Assembly: GCF_043555975.1 (NCBI RefSeq)
Contig: NZ_JBIGIA010000007.1
Coordinates: forward strand, 234,623-298,622
Direction: 5' to 3'
Length of the DNA: 64,000 bases
From: Pelomonas nitida
Lineage (GTDB): Bacteria; Pseudomonadota; Gammaproteobacteria; Burkholderiales; Burkholderiaceae_C
Shown here in pieces: positions 16,638 to 25,343 of this stretch (its first letter is position 1; the number at the start of each line of letters is the position of its first letter). The notes beneath the pieces were generated by a model, which worked only from the letters and a program-made list of their open reading frames with translations, did no database searches and was not told the origin of the DNA. The position numbers and the translations under genes are program-made.

Positions 16638-17648
16638 TCAGAGGGACTGGTAGCAGTGGCTGGTGAGCCAGCTGTTCCAGCTGCCGGTCCCGATGCCCAG
16701 GTAGGCGAGGAAGGCCGTGGCGCGCGCCTGTGTGGTCGCGTCCGAGACGTTCAGCTGCACGTAGGCCTGCGTCGTGTTGTAGCCGGGGAACAGCACGTAC
16801 TGGTCGAGTGGGTAGGCGCTGCCCGCCCAGGTGGGGCAGACCTGCGCGTAGGCCACGAAGCCGGCCGTCACGCGGTTGTTGGTGATGGCTTGCAGCGTGT
16901 AGTCGATGTTGTCGTACTCGCAGATCCACTGCGACCCGGTCACGAAGCCGGCGCAGCTGGCCGTGACGTTGGTGCCCGCATTCGCGACGTTCGCGCCGCT
17001 GGCCCACAGGCCCATGTTGTCGGGGTAGGCGACGCTGTCGCTGCCGAGCACCCAGCCTGCTGCCACGCCGTAGGGGGCGAGGCTGGGGTTGCCGATGGCG
17101 AGGGAGCTGACCGGCGGCGACGACGGCGCCCGCCGCACCTTCACATGGTTGGTCACTGCGGGCAGGGTGCTGTCGGAGCGCTGGGCGTTTGCGCCGGCGG
17201 TCAGCCCGGTCGTCAGGTAGCTGACGGCCCGATAGTTGCCGCTGGCGGCCGCATAGGCGCTGGGCGACAGCAGGAACACGGGGATGCCCTTGGCGTAGTT
17301 CGCCGGGCTGGCAGCGACCAGCGTCGGGTAGTTCGTGGAGATCAGCGCCGGGCGGGTCGTGTCGGCCGAGAAGAACAGCGCGTACTGCGGGCCGTTGCTC
17401 GGGATGATGGCGTTGTAGAGGTTGCCGGACGAGTCCTGGCAGACGGTGATCTTGTAGCCCTGGCTGTCGGCATAGGCCGTGGCCAGTGAAAGCGTGGGCG
17501 CGTTGAAGTTGGACGCCACCGCGATGGTGAAACCCACGCTGCCGGACGCGCCCACCGTCGTGCAGGACAGGGCCTGGGCCGGGGTCGACGCCCACAGGCA
17601 GGCGAAGGCGGCAATCGCGCGGAAGAGGGAACTTGAACACCCATTCAT
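16638..17648 (-). CDS. Exported ModA/PBP2-like substrate-binding protein in the TPS locus
   Basis: A 336-residue protein whose start is fixed by AGGAGA 7 nt before the ATG at 17648. A signal peptide (LFRAIAAFACLWASTPAQA) is followed by VGFTIAVASNFNAPTLSLATAYAD, CQDSSGNLYNAI and ALFFSADTTRPALI. These are the three opening elements of molybdate-type periplasmic binding proteins. The mature chain has six cysteines, ending in SHCYQSL, so disulfides are likely. No ABC transporter genes are nearby. Its place between the adhesin gene and tpsB argues for a role in that system, perhaps ligand or cofactor binding, but this is inference. Confidence 0.7.
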   Translation of the reverse strand: MNGCSSSLFRAIAAFACLWASTPAQALSCTTVGASGSVGFTIAVASNFNAPTLSLATAYADSQGYKITVCQDSSGNLYNAIIPSNGPQYALFFSADTTRPALISTNYPTLVAASPANYAKGIPVFLLSPSAYAAASGNYRAVSYLTTGLTAGANAQRSDSTLPAVTNHVKVRRAPSSPPVSSLAIGNPSLAPYGVAAGWVLGSDSVAYPDNMGLWASGANVANAGTNVTASCAGFVTGSQWICEYDNIDYTLQAITNNRVTAGFVAYAQVCPTWAGSAYPLDQYVLFPGYNTTQAYVQLNVSDATTQARATAFLAYLGIGTGSWNSWLTSHCYQSL

Positions 17649-17709
17649 GTCGAATCTCCTGGGAACTTGACTGAGAGCTTTGGGTTGCGGAATGAGGGGC
17701 ATGTCGTGG

Positions 17710-20700
17710 CTATTTCTTCGGTTCGCCTTTCTCCTCGAGCTCGAAGCGCTGGCCATCCACCTCGATGCCGCGGATGTCCGCCGAATACCGTGCGGTGGAG
17801 ATGACGAGGTTCTGGTCCAGCGCGAGCGCGGCGGTCGAGCGCAGGGGCGCGCGCGCCGCAACCGCCGTTGGCCGGGTGCCGTCCGGCGAGGCGGCCAGTG
17901 CTCGGGCGCCGACGGCCAGTGCGGCCGCCTCGAAGGCCTTCTTCTGTGCGGCCGCCGCGGCTGCGGCTTCGCGAGCCGCGATGACCTGGCCGATGGTGCC
18001 GTTCGCGTAGTAGGCCCCGTCCGCGATCTGGTTGCCCGTCAGGCCCTTGGTGTCGTGCGTGCCGCCGCCGAAGCTGCCGAAGAAGGCGCGGCTGTTCACG
18101 TCACCGTTGTAGTAGGTGTTGGTGGTGCTGGTGTTGTTGAGGAAGCCCACCAGGCCGCCGGCGCCGTAGTTGGTCTGATCGACCGCCGTCGCGGCGCCGG
18201 TTTCGTAGGCCTTGCTGATCGTCGCGTTGACCGCCGTGCCGATGAGCCCGCCGACATGGCTGTAGCCATGGACGTCGCCCTTGGCATAGACGTCGGAGAC
18301 GGCGTAGTGGTTGATGCCGCCGACCAGGCCGCCGGCGCTGTCGGTGTAGATCCCGTCGATGCTGGCCACGCTCACCTGGCCGGTCGCGTAGGCGCTCGTC
18401 AGCGAGCCCGGCGTGCTGCCACTGGCGGCGTAGCCGATGAGGCCGCCGACGTTGCTGCCGCCGCCCTTGGCGTTAACGTTGCCCGTGGCGAACACGTGGC
18501 TGATCGAGATGCTGCCTGACAACGTGGCCGTGAATGGGTCGCCCACGACGCCGATCAGGCCGCCCAGGTAGGCCGCGGAGAAAGCGGTCTGGACGGGGTA
18601 GATGCCCGTCACGTCGCCGGTGGCGTAGGCGTTGTCGATGAGCAGGCCCTTGGAGCTGCGCACGCCACCGAGCAGGCCGCCGAGGTAGGAGCCGCCGGTG
18701 ACGCTGCCGGTGGCGAACGAGCGGGTCAGGCTGTCCGATGCACGGGACGCATAGGCCCCGACCAGCCCGCCCAGGTACTTGATGTCGTAGCTCGCAGCGG
18801 CGACGCCGTCGGCGTAGCGGGCGGTCACGGCGCCCGTTGCATAGGCGTTCGAGATCGTGCCGGTCATGCTGCCCACCAGGCCGCCCAGTCCGCTGGCGCT
18901 CGCCGAGTGCGCGCTCATCACGACGTCGATGCTCCCGGTCGCGTGCGAGTCGCCGATGGTGCCCGTCATCGCACCGACCAGCCCGCCGGTGTCGCCGACG
19001 TTGTAGCGACCGGACGCGATGGAGACGCCCGAGAAGGACGACGAGATCGTGCCGTTGAAGGCACCCGCCACGCCGCCGAATTTGCCGCCCAGCACGCTCA
19101 TCGTGCCTGTGCTGTAGACCTGGCTCAGCACGCCGCCGCCTTCGCCGATGAGCGCGCCTACGGCGCCGCCCAGCGCGGCGTTCGTCACGCTGACCGACAC
19201 CATGCCCAGATCGCGGATGGTGACGGGCCCGTAGTCGGTGCCGTTGCCGATCAGTCCGGCGCTGTACTGCGGGGCATCCATCGAGAAATGGCTGATCTGG
19301 TGCCCGAGTCCGGCCAGCGTGCCGCCGAAGAAGTAGATCGGCGCGACGCTGTAGGTCGTGCCGGCGGCTTCCAGGTCGCGGGCGATCGCGAAGTGGCCCA
19401 GGACCGCGTCGTAATTGCCGTTGCCGGTCACGCCGTCGGTGTTGTCCAGGCCGTCGAGCTGACTCATGCTGTAGATCAGCGTGTAGGCCTGTCCGTTGAT
19501 GGACAGCGCGTCCCCACTGCCGGAGCTTCCGCCGAAGCTGATGCTGCCGTAGGTGCCGCCGCTGGTGTCGGCCTTGGCGACGGGGAGGCCGTTGGCGTCG
19601 AGCGTGCTGCCGCTGTAGCTGGCCTGCGTGCGGATGTCGTAGTCGCCGCCGCAGGTCATGGCCAGCGCTGCGTTGGTCAGCCGGATGGCGTTGTTGACAT
19701 GGATGTCGTGGCCAGCGTCGAGCGTGAGGCCGGCGCGCAAGGCCGGCGCAGACCCGCTGTAGGCGCTGTAGCTGGCGGTGACGGGGCTGTTGACCGCGAT
19801 GTCGTGTTCGGCCTTCAGCGTCAGCGTGGTGGGGGCATCCCAGCTCACCATGTCATTGACGCTCACGTCGCCGCCCGTGCCCTTGGCGCCGGCGGTGGAG
19901 GCGACGGTGACGCTGCCGTTCGCCAGCTGGGCAGCCAGCGCGGCGCCGGTGATGTCACCGCCGCTGGCCGCGATCGTGAAGTCCGTCGGGTCGATGAGCC
20001 AGGTACCGCTGCGGCCGGCCGCGGCGCGCGTCGTGATGCGCGCCGCGTCGGCCACGCGCACGACATCGCCGCTGGTCTCGATGCTGCCGCCGTCGCCGGC
20101 GAGGGGCGCGCTGGCATCGAGGGTGCCGCCGACTTGCGTGACGCCCCCCTGTGCCAGCAACGTGATGCGGCCCTGCAGGTCATCGAGGGTCTGCGCCCGC
20201 ACGAGGCCCGCGTTGTTGACCTGCGCCGACAGCAGCTCGTCGGCGGCGCGCGCCGTGAGGATCACCTGCCCGCCGTCGGCGTAGAGGGCCTGGCGGTTTT
20301 CGACCAGCGCGTCGAGCGCGCCCTGGTCCAGCGTCAGGCCCAGCAGCGTGTCGCCGTTGAAGTTCAGCATCACCTTGCCGCCGGCCGCCAGTGCCACGGT
20401 GCCGCGCGTGGCGGTGATCACACCCTGGTTGGACACCTGGCCGCCCAGCAGCGCGACGTAGCCGCCGTCGCGTGCCGTCAGCGTGCCGAGGTTGGTCACG
20501 GCGCCGCGGCTCGTCGCACTGAAGACGCGGCGGCCGGCCAGGAAGTCGGCGTCGCCGATGTCCAGGGTGCTGGCCACGAGGCTGCCCACGCTGACACTGC
20601 TGCCCTTGCCGAACAGCACGCCGTTGGAGTTGACGAGGAAGACCTGGCCGTTGGCGCCGAGGGCGCCGTCGATGACGCTGCGCTCGTTGCCGACGACGCG

Positions 20701-20961
20701 GTTGAGCGCCACGGCCGAAGCGCCCGGCTGGTTGAAACGCACCGACTCGCCGGCAGCGACGGAGAACCCTTGCCAGTTGATGACGGTGACCGGCGAGGCC
20801 TGGTCGATGGTGGTGACCGCGCCGCGCTGCGTGATGGCTGCCGAGCCACTCGCCACGACACCGCCGATCGGCGCAGCGAGCGCAAGACGTGACACCACGG
20901 CCGGCGCCAGCAGCGCCGCCGTCCACCATCGGTGGCGACCCGTCAGCGTGGGTTGCTTCAT
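17710..20961 (-). CDS. TpsA-like filamentous-haemagglutinin N-terminal domain protein with GLUG repeats
   Basis: A 1083-residue exoprotein from the ATG at 20961. It has a long signal region (TAALLAPAVVSRLALA). The TPS secretion domain covers about residues 30-290 (VNWQGFSV-like VINWQGFSVAAGESVRF, then FLVNSNGVLFGKGSSVSVG). A beta-helix follows, then about ten GLUG-type repeats at roughly residues 600-945, each GGLVG..., ...AYATGxV. The C-terminus is an Ala-rich helix and a basic/acidic tail (EVDGQRFELEEKGEPKK). Such proteins are secreted by TpsB partners and act as adhesins or surface fibres. No toxin domain is recognisable. Confidence 0.88.
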   Translation of the reverse strand: MKQPTLTGRHRWWTAALLAPAVVSRLALAAPIGGVVASGSAAITQRGAVTTIDQASPVTVINWQGFSVAAGESVRFNQPGASAVALNRVVGNERSVIDGALGANGQVFLVNSNGVLFGKGSSVSVGSLVASTLDIGDADFLAGRRVFSATSRGAVTNLGTLTARDGGYVALLGGQVSNQGVITATRGTVALAAGGKVMLNFNGDTLLGLTLDQGALDALVENRQALYADGGQVILTARAADELLSAQVNNAGLVRAQTLDDLQGRITLLAQGGVTQVGGTLDASAPLAGDGGSIETSGDVVRVADAARITTRAAAGRSGTWLIDPTDFTIAASGGDITGAALAAQLANGSVTVASTAGAKGTGGDVSVNDMVSWDAPTTLTLKAEHDIAVNSPVTASYSAYSGSAPALRAGLTLDAGHDIHVNNAIRLTNAALAMTCGGDYDIRTQASYSGSTLDANGLPVAKADTSGGTYGSISFGGSSGSGDALSINGQAYTLIYSMSQLDGLDNTDGVTGNGNYDAVLGHFAIARDLEAAGTTYSVAPIYFFGGTLAGLGHQISHFSMDAPQYSAGLIGNGTDYGPVTIRDLGMVSVSVTNAALGGAVGALIGEGGGVLSQVYSTGTMSVLGGKFGGVAGAFNGTISSSFSGVSIASGRYNVGDTGGLVGAMTGTIGDSHATGSIDVVMSAHSASASGLGGLVGSMTGTISNAYATGAVTARYADGVAAASYDIKYLGGLVGAYASRASDSLTRSFATGSVTGGSYLGGLLGGVRSSKGLLIDNAYATGDVTGIYPVQTAFSAAYLGGLIGVVGDPFTATLSGSISISHVFATGNVNAKGGGSNVGGLIGYAASGSTPGSLTSAYATGQVSVASIDGIYTDSAGGLVGGINHYAVSDVYAKGDVHGYSHVGGLIGTAVNATISKAYETGAATAVDQTNYGAGGLVGFLNNTSTTNTYYNGDVNSRAFFGSFGGGTHDTKGLTGNQIADGAYYANGTIGQVIAAREAAAAAAAQKKAFEAAALAVGARALAASPDGTRPTAVAARAPLRSTAALALDQNLVISTARYSADIRGIEVDGQRFELEEKGEPKK

Positions 20962-21051
20962 GGATGCATCCTTTGCCCCGCAGGCAGAGCACAACGCACG
21001 TCACGCGTCCGCGACGGCCCTCCGCCGCGATGGACACACCGCCTGACTCGT

Positions 21052-21069
21052 TATGTAGTCAGATACATA
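21052..21069. promoter_or_regulatory. Palindrome TATGTA-N6-TACATA upstream of tpsA
   Basis: An exact 6-bp inverted repeat with a 6-nt centre, 90 nt before the tpsA start. It is extended by an imperfect outer pair, TCGTT on the left (21048) and AACGA on the right (ending 21076). The size and symmetry fit a dimeric regulator site. The TCGTTATGTA half recurs at 21164, which supports a shared regulator. No regulator gene lies next to it. Confidence 0.45.
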
Positions 21070-21160
21070 GCAACGAAGATGCCAACGCACGAAATCATCG
21101 GCGTGCCAGGGCTGCGCGCCGGATTGAAGCGCGCCAGGCCGGGGTGTCGTCAGTCGCGAT

Positions 21161-21180
21161 GGTTCGTTATGTACCGAACC
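21161..21180. promoter_or_regulatory. Palindrome GGTTCG-N8-CGAACC upstream of tpsA
   Basis: An exact 6-bp inverted repeat spaced by 8 nt that contains the sequence TCGTTATGTA, also present at 21048. It lies 46 nt past the halogenase stop and 200 nt before the tpsA start, so it could control the six-gene unit. It could also belong to a weak terminator, but no T-run follows on either strand. Confidence 0.4.
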
Positions 21181-21226
21181 GAACAACGCTTTGACGGGTT
21201 TGCGACCAGGTGGTCGCAGTCCACGC

Positions 21227-22753
21227 CTACTTCACGGCGTTGATCTGCTGGATCAGCGCGCGGTGGCTGGGCAGGTCCTGCACGGCGCGATCCGCGAAGC
21301 GCTGGATCTTGGCGAACAGGCGGTCGGCCTCGGCGGCCTGCGTGAAGTCGCCGCGGCCGGGGCCGAGGTCGGTGTGAAAGCCCATGCCGTACAGGATGTA
21401 CTGGTAGTTGAAGAACGCAAAGGTCTCCGTGTCCAGCCCGAAGTCGAAACGGCCCGGCGGCCGCAGCCGCCACTGCGCCAGCAGGTCGGCCAGGCGATCG
21501 GGGATGGTGGCCGGCGCGGCGTTGTCGCGCCAGAACGGCTCGTCGCGCCGGCTCAGGCAGTAGTGCAGCTTCAGGAACGCGACGATGTTGTCGAAGCGTG
21601 CCCGCATCAGCTCGTTGAAGCGCCGCGCGGGAGCCGCCATCGGGCCGCTGTGCGGCAGCATCTCGGCAATCATGCCGACGGCGGCCTCGATGAGCACGAG
21701 GCCGGTGGACTCCAGCGGCTCCAGGAAGCCCGCCGACAGGCCCACGGCCACGCAGTTCTTGACCCACTGCTGCTCGCGGTAGCCGGGCGCGAAGGGGATG
21801 CTGCGCATCGCGAGGTCTTCATGGCCGGCGCCGCAGTAGCGGCGCAGCACTTCGGCGGCGCGGTCGTCGCTCATGTGGCTGCTGGCGTAGACGCAGCCGA
21901 TGCCGCGCGACCCGTTCAGGCCGATCTCCCACAGCCAGCCCGCCTCGTGCGCCGTGGCGATGGTGCAGCTCTCGAGTTCGGGCGTGTCCACCGGCAGCCG
22001 GCAGGCCAGCGCGCGGTCGGCGAACAGCTGGCCCGTGCAGGATCTGAACGGGCTGCCCAGCGCGCGGCCGATGAGTTCGGCACGGAACCCGGTGCAGTCG
22101 ATGTAGAGGTCGGCCTCGAAGCGGCCCTGCGGCGTGTCGACATGGGCGATGGCGCCCTGTGCATCCAGCCCGACCTGCGTGACGGTGCCCTGCACATGCC
22201 GCACGCCCAACTGCCGCGCGCGCTCGGCCAGCAGCCGCGCGAGCTTGAGCGCGTCGAAGTGGTAGGCGTAGTTCAGCGGCGCCGCGTAGGGCGCCTCGCC
22301 GGCACGCTTGGGCGCGCGCTGCGCGGCGGCCACGCGGTACTGCAGCGTCATGGCCTGCGCGAACGGCAAGCGCGTCGCCTCGTCCTGCAGCAGCCAGTAG
22401 GGCACGAGGTTGAGGTCCTCGGCGTAGAACGGCGCCTCGAAGGGATGGAAGAACTGGTGGTGGCGGCCCGGCGTGCCGGCCTGCGCCCAGTCGACGAAGC
22501 GGATGCCCTGCTTCATCGTCGCGGCCGTTTCGCGGATGAACTCGGACTCGGCGATGCCGAGGAACTGCAGCGTGTTGCGGATGGTCGGGAACGTGCCCTC
22601 GCCGACGCCCACGCTGGCGATGTCGGGCGACTCCAGCACCGTCACTTCGAGATGCGGCCGTTCGGCCAGGCGCAGGGCCTTGGCCAGGTAGGCGGCGGTC
22701 AGCCAGCCGGCCGTGCCGCCGCCGACGATGAGGAGGCGTCGCTTGTCGGGCAT
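21227..22753 (-). CDS. Flavin-dependent tryptophan halogenase family protein
   Basis: A 508-residue enzyme. The FADH2-binding motif GGGTAGW is at residues 11-17. SVGVGEGTFPTIRN and TMKQGIRFVDW follow; K81 aligns with the catalytic lysine of PrnA/RebH that forms the chloramine. FLEPLESTGLVLIEAAV is also typical. The second family motif WxWxIP is altered: here it is WLWEIG. This variant is, from memory, seen in a subgroup found near outer-membrane transport genes. The substrate may not be free tryptophan. No flavin reductase gene is close by. It lies upstream of tpsA on the same strand. Confidence 0.87.
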   Translation of the reverse strand: MPDKRRLLIVGGGTAGWLTAAYLAKALRLAERPHLEVTVLESPDIASVGVGEGTFPTIRNTLQFLGIAESEFIRETAATMKQGIRFVDWAQAGTPGRHHQFFHPFEAPFYAEDLNLVPYWLLQDEATRLPFAQAMTLQYRVAAAQRAPKRAGEAPYAAPLNYAYHFDALKLARLLAERARQLGVRHVQGTVTQVGLDAQGAIAHVDTPQGRFEADLYIDCTGFRAELIGRALGSPFRSCTGQLFADRALACRLPVDTPELESCTIATAHEAGWLWEIGLNGSRGIGCVYASSHMSDDRAAEVLRRYCGAGHEDLAMRSIPFAPGYREQQWVKNCVAVGLSAGFLEPLESTGLVLIEAAVGMIAEMLPHSGPMAAPARRFNELMRARFDNIVAFLKLHYCLSRRDEPFWRDNAAPATIPDRLADLLAQWRLRPPGRFDFGLDTETFAFFNYQYILYGMGFHTDLGPGRGDFTQAAEADRLFAKIQRFADRAVQDLPSHRALIQQINAVK

Positions 22754-22831
22754 CTCAGTGCTTCCTCGCGGGCCGAGCGCCGCGCCCGCGGGGCGCCGGC
22801 CAAGGTGCGCGTGGGATGAGGGGCGCCAGGG

Positions 22832-23329
22832 TCATGCGCGCACGTACAGGTTCTTGAGCCACTGGGCGCCGGCCTGCGTGCCCTGGCTCCAGTCCTCGTC
22901 GTCGTCACCGGGCGGGGCCACGTAGCCGGAAGGGTTGAGCAGCTTCACGCGGCCGGCGCGAAAGGCCGACACGCGGTGCGTCACGAAGGTCAGGCCGTGC
23001 TCCAGCGCCGTGGCGGCGAGCAGGCCGTCGCGCGTGCTGGCGTAGGGCAGCTGGGCGCGGCGGCGCACGACGGCGGCGTCCACCGGCAGCACGCGGCCGT
23101 CGAAGGCCGGCATGACGCGCTGGTCGATCCAGTCCCGCACGGCCAGGCCGGCGGCGCGGTCCTTGCGGCCCAGCCGGGCGGCGGCGTTCTCGATTTCCAG
23201 CAGGTTCAGCGCCGAGATGAAGAGCTTCTGCCGTGGCAGCGCCGCCGCCCAGGCCGTCAGCCCGGCGTCGGCCTGGCCGGCCCGGGCCTTGCGCAGCGCC
23301 AGCACGATGCCGGTGTCGAGCAGGAACAT
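22832..23329 (-). CDS. vapC: VapC-type PIN-domain toxin
   Basis: A 165-residue protein starting MFLLDTGIVLALRKA. The acidic PIN residues D5, E45 and D101 (STRDGLLAATALEHGL) are in place, and THRVSAF closes the domain. VapC toxins are Mg-dependent RNases that cut tRNA or rRNA. The C-terminus is longer than usual, with an acidic stretch (GDDDEDW) followed by a basic end. The ATG shares one base with the antitoxin stop (TGATG). A PIN protein with a Phd-type partner is a standard type II toxin-antitoxin pair. Confidence 0.87.
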   Translation of the reverse strand: MFLLDTGIVLALRKARAGQADAGLTAWAAALPRQKLFISALNLLEIENAAARLGRKDRAAGLAVRDWIDQRVMPAFDGRVLPVDAAVVRRRAQLPYASTRDGLLAATALEHGLTFVTHRVSAFRAGRVKLLNPSGYVAPPGDDDEDWSQGTQAGAQWLKNLYVRA

Positions 23330-23580
23330 CAGTCGAGGCTTTCGCGGTGGTCCCAGGTGCCATCGGCGGCGGCGTCGGCCGGGTCGATGGCGACGGGCTC
23401 GGGCATGGCCAGCAGGTCCAGGATGCTCTCGCCTTCGCCCGTCAGCCGACGGTATTCGGCAATGCTGAGCAGCACATGGGTGGGCTGGCCGCGGTCGGTG
23501 ACCAGCACGGGCTCGACCTGCGCGGCGCGCTTGGCAAGGCTGACATCGCGGTTGAACTCGCGGCTGGACAGGAGCTTCAT
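23329..23580 (-). CDS. Phd/YefM-family antitoxin
   Basis: An 83-residue protein, MKLLSSREFNRDVSLAKRAA..., followed by EPVLVTDRGQPTHVLLSIAEYRRL, the usual Phd/YefM DNA-binding fold. The acidic C-terminal tail (PVAIDPADAAADGTWD) is the likely toxin-binding part. The family neutralises the toxin and represses the shared promoter. The start is the ATG at 23580; the longer frame to 23772 lacks family character. It is the first gene of the pair. Confidence 0.87.
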   Translation of the reverse strand: MKLLSSREFNRDVSLAKRAAQVEPVLVTDRGQPTHVLLSIAEYRRLTGEGESILDLLAMPEPVAIDPADAAADGTWDHRESLD

Positions 23581-23629
23581 GGCGCCGACGAATGTAGCCA
23601 CGTGCCTGCACCAACGCAAACGCCATGTA

Positions 23630-23644
23630 GGTACGTCGGTACGT
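23630..23644. promoter_or_regulatory. GGTACGT direct repeats upstream of the antitoxin gene
   Basis: Two copies of GGTACGT stand end to end with one base between them, 50 nt before the antitoxin start. Antitoxins of this type bind repeats in their own promoter, so this is a plausible operator. It is a short motif and could be chance. Confidence 0.3.
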
Positions 23645-23798
23645 TGACGTTCATCCCGATGGACATGAGAAACCCCGCTGGCACAGTGCGCCGGCGCGGC
23701 CTGCACAGCGGTGGAGGCAGCGGAGACAACGTTGTCGACGGCCGGATCGATACCGGCACGCGGCAGCGCCAACCCAAGAATCGAGAAGGCAGAGCCTC

Positions 23799-25172
23799 AT
23801 GGAATTCGATCTCCTCGCCGTGCTGGCCGACGTGTTCGCCAAGCACGGCCCGGCGGCCCCGGCCGTCGCCCAGACCTACGCGCCGGGCGACTTCAGCATC
23901 CACTTCTTCCTGCAGCTCGGGCTCATCATGCTGGCCTGCCGGGTGGTGGGCTGGGCGGGCCGCAAGTTCCTCGGCCAGCCGCAGGTGGTCGGCGAGATGA
24001 TCGCGGGCGTCATCCTCGGGCCGTCGCTGCTGGGGCTGTTCTTCCCGCAGCTGCAGGCGGCGGTGTTCCCGAAGGAGATGCGCAGCGTGCTGTATTCCGG
24101 CGCGCAGCTGGGCGTGGGCCTCTACATGTTCCTCGTCGGCACCACGCTGCGGCTGGACCATTTCGCCACCAAGGCGCGCAGCGCCATCGGCGTGTCGATC
24201 TCGGGCATCGCGGCGCCGTTCTTCATCGCGTGGTTGATCACGCCCTTCCTGCTGGGCATGCCGGGGCTGTTCGCGGACGGCATCTCCACCGCCAACGCGA
24301 CGCTCTTCATGGGCGCGTGCATCGCGCTGACGGCCTTCCCGATGTTGGCCCGCATCATCAACGAGCAGGGCCTGGCCAACACCTCGCTCGGTACGCTGAC
24401 GCTGACGGCCGGCGCCTTCGACGACGCGGCCTCCTGGTGCGTGCTGGCGCTCGTGCTGGCGGCCTTCGGCGCCGGCCCCGGCGTGGCGGTGCTGGCCATT
24501 GGCGGCGGCGTGCTGTGGGCGGCCTTCGTGCTGCTGTTCGGGCGCCGGCTGCTGGCGCCACTGGGCCGCTGGGTGGAGCGCGACGGCCACATGAGCCACA
24601 CGGTGCTGGGCCTCACGCTGGTGGCGTTCTGCACGTCGGCCTTCGTGATGGACGCGGTCGGCATCCACGCCATCTTCGGCGGCTTCATCCTCGGCGCCGT
24701 CATGCCGCGCGGCCTGTTCGCCACCGAGCTGAAGAAGAAGCTCGAGCCGATCACCGTCGTGCTGCTGCTGCCGATGTTCTTCACCTACTCGGGCCTGAAC
24801 ACGCGGCTGGACATGATCGATTCGGCCTCGCTGATGCTGGTGGCGGCCGGCGTGCTGGTGGCCTCGGTGCTGGCCAAGTTCGGCGCCTGCTACCTGGCCG
24901 CGCGGCTGGCCGGCGAGGACAACCGCACCGCCCTGGGTATCGGCGCGCTGATGAACTCGCGCGGCCTGATGGAGCTCATCATCATCAACATCGGCCTGCA
25001 GAAGGGCATCATCGGCCCGGCGCTGTTCTCCATGCTGGTGCTGATGGCCGTGGTGACCACGATGATGGCCACGCCGCTGTTCGAGATCTTCTATGGCCGC
25101 CAGGCCCGCGCGGCGGGTGAGCTGGAGGCCTTGGCGGGCCGGCCGGGCAGCCAGCCGCGCGTGGCGGCCTGA
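23799..25172 (+). CDS. CPA2-family cation:proton antiporter
   Basis: A 457-residue membrane protein with about 12 helices. QPQVVGEMIAGVILGPSLLG is the conserved opening of the Na+/H+ exchanger domain. IALTAFPMLARIINEQGL, LTAGAFDDAASW (the conserved aspartates of the ion site) and GALMNSRGLMELIIINIGL also fit CPA2. There is no C-terminal TrkA-N domain, unlike KefB/KefC, so it is closer to the stand-alone NapA/KefB-membrane type. The transported ion (K+ or Na+) cannot be told. It is divergent from the toxin-antitoxin pair. Confidence 0.88.
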   Translation: MEFDLLAVLADVFAKHGPAAPAVAQTYAPGDFSIHFFLQLGLIMLACRVVGWAGRKFLGQPQVVGEMIAGVILGPSLLGLFFPQLQAAVFPKEMRSVLYSGAQLGVGLYMFLVGTTLRLDHFATKARSAIGVSISGIAAPFFIAWLITPFLLGMPGLFADGISTANATLFMGACIALTAFPMLARIINEQGLANTSLGTLTLTAGAFDDAASWCVLALVLAAFGAGPGVAVLAIGGGVLWAAFVLLFGRRLLAPLGRWVERDGHMSHTVLGLTLVAFCTSAFVMDAVGIHAIFGGFILGAVMPRGLFATELKKKLEPITVVLLLPMFFTYSGLNTRLDMIDSASLMLVAAGVLVASVLAKFGACYLAARLAGEDNRTALGIGALMNSRGLMELIIINIGLQKGIIGPALFSMLVLMAVVTTMMATPLFEIFYGRQARAAGELEALAGRPGSQPRVAA

Positions 25173-25343
25173 CCGATGCTGCCGGGCGGTGCCTGCGCGT
25201 CAGCCCGGGGTGTTGCGGGGTGACGCGCCGATGACAAATGCTGCGGCGTTGCACACTTTTGCAGCTTGCGGCGTTCGTCCAGCCAGCCTTGCGCTCATGC
25301 GAATGAGCGATGTCGTTTTTCATGGCCTCCCGTCGCGATTTTC

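Noticed and set aside
18000..19200. CRISPR-like repetition within tpsA
   Set aside because: The repeats are protein-level GLUG motifs of varied DNA sequence and spacing, not identical short repeats with unique spacers.
18907..20892. A 661-codon plus-strand frame inside tpsA
   Set aside because: It is antisense to the adhesin gene, whose repeats and TPS domain are clear. No motif is seen in the plus-strand frame.
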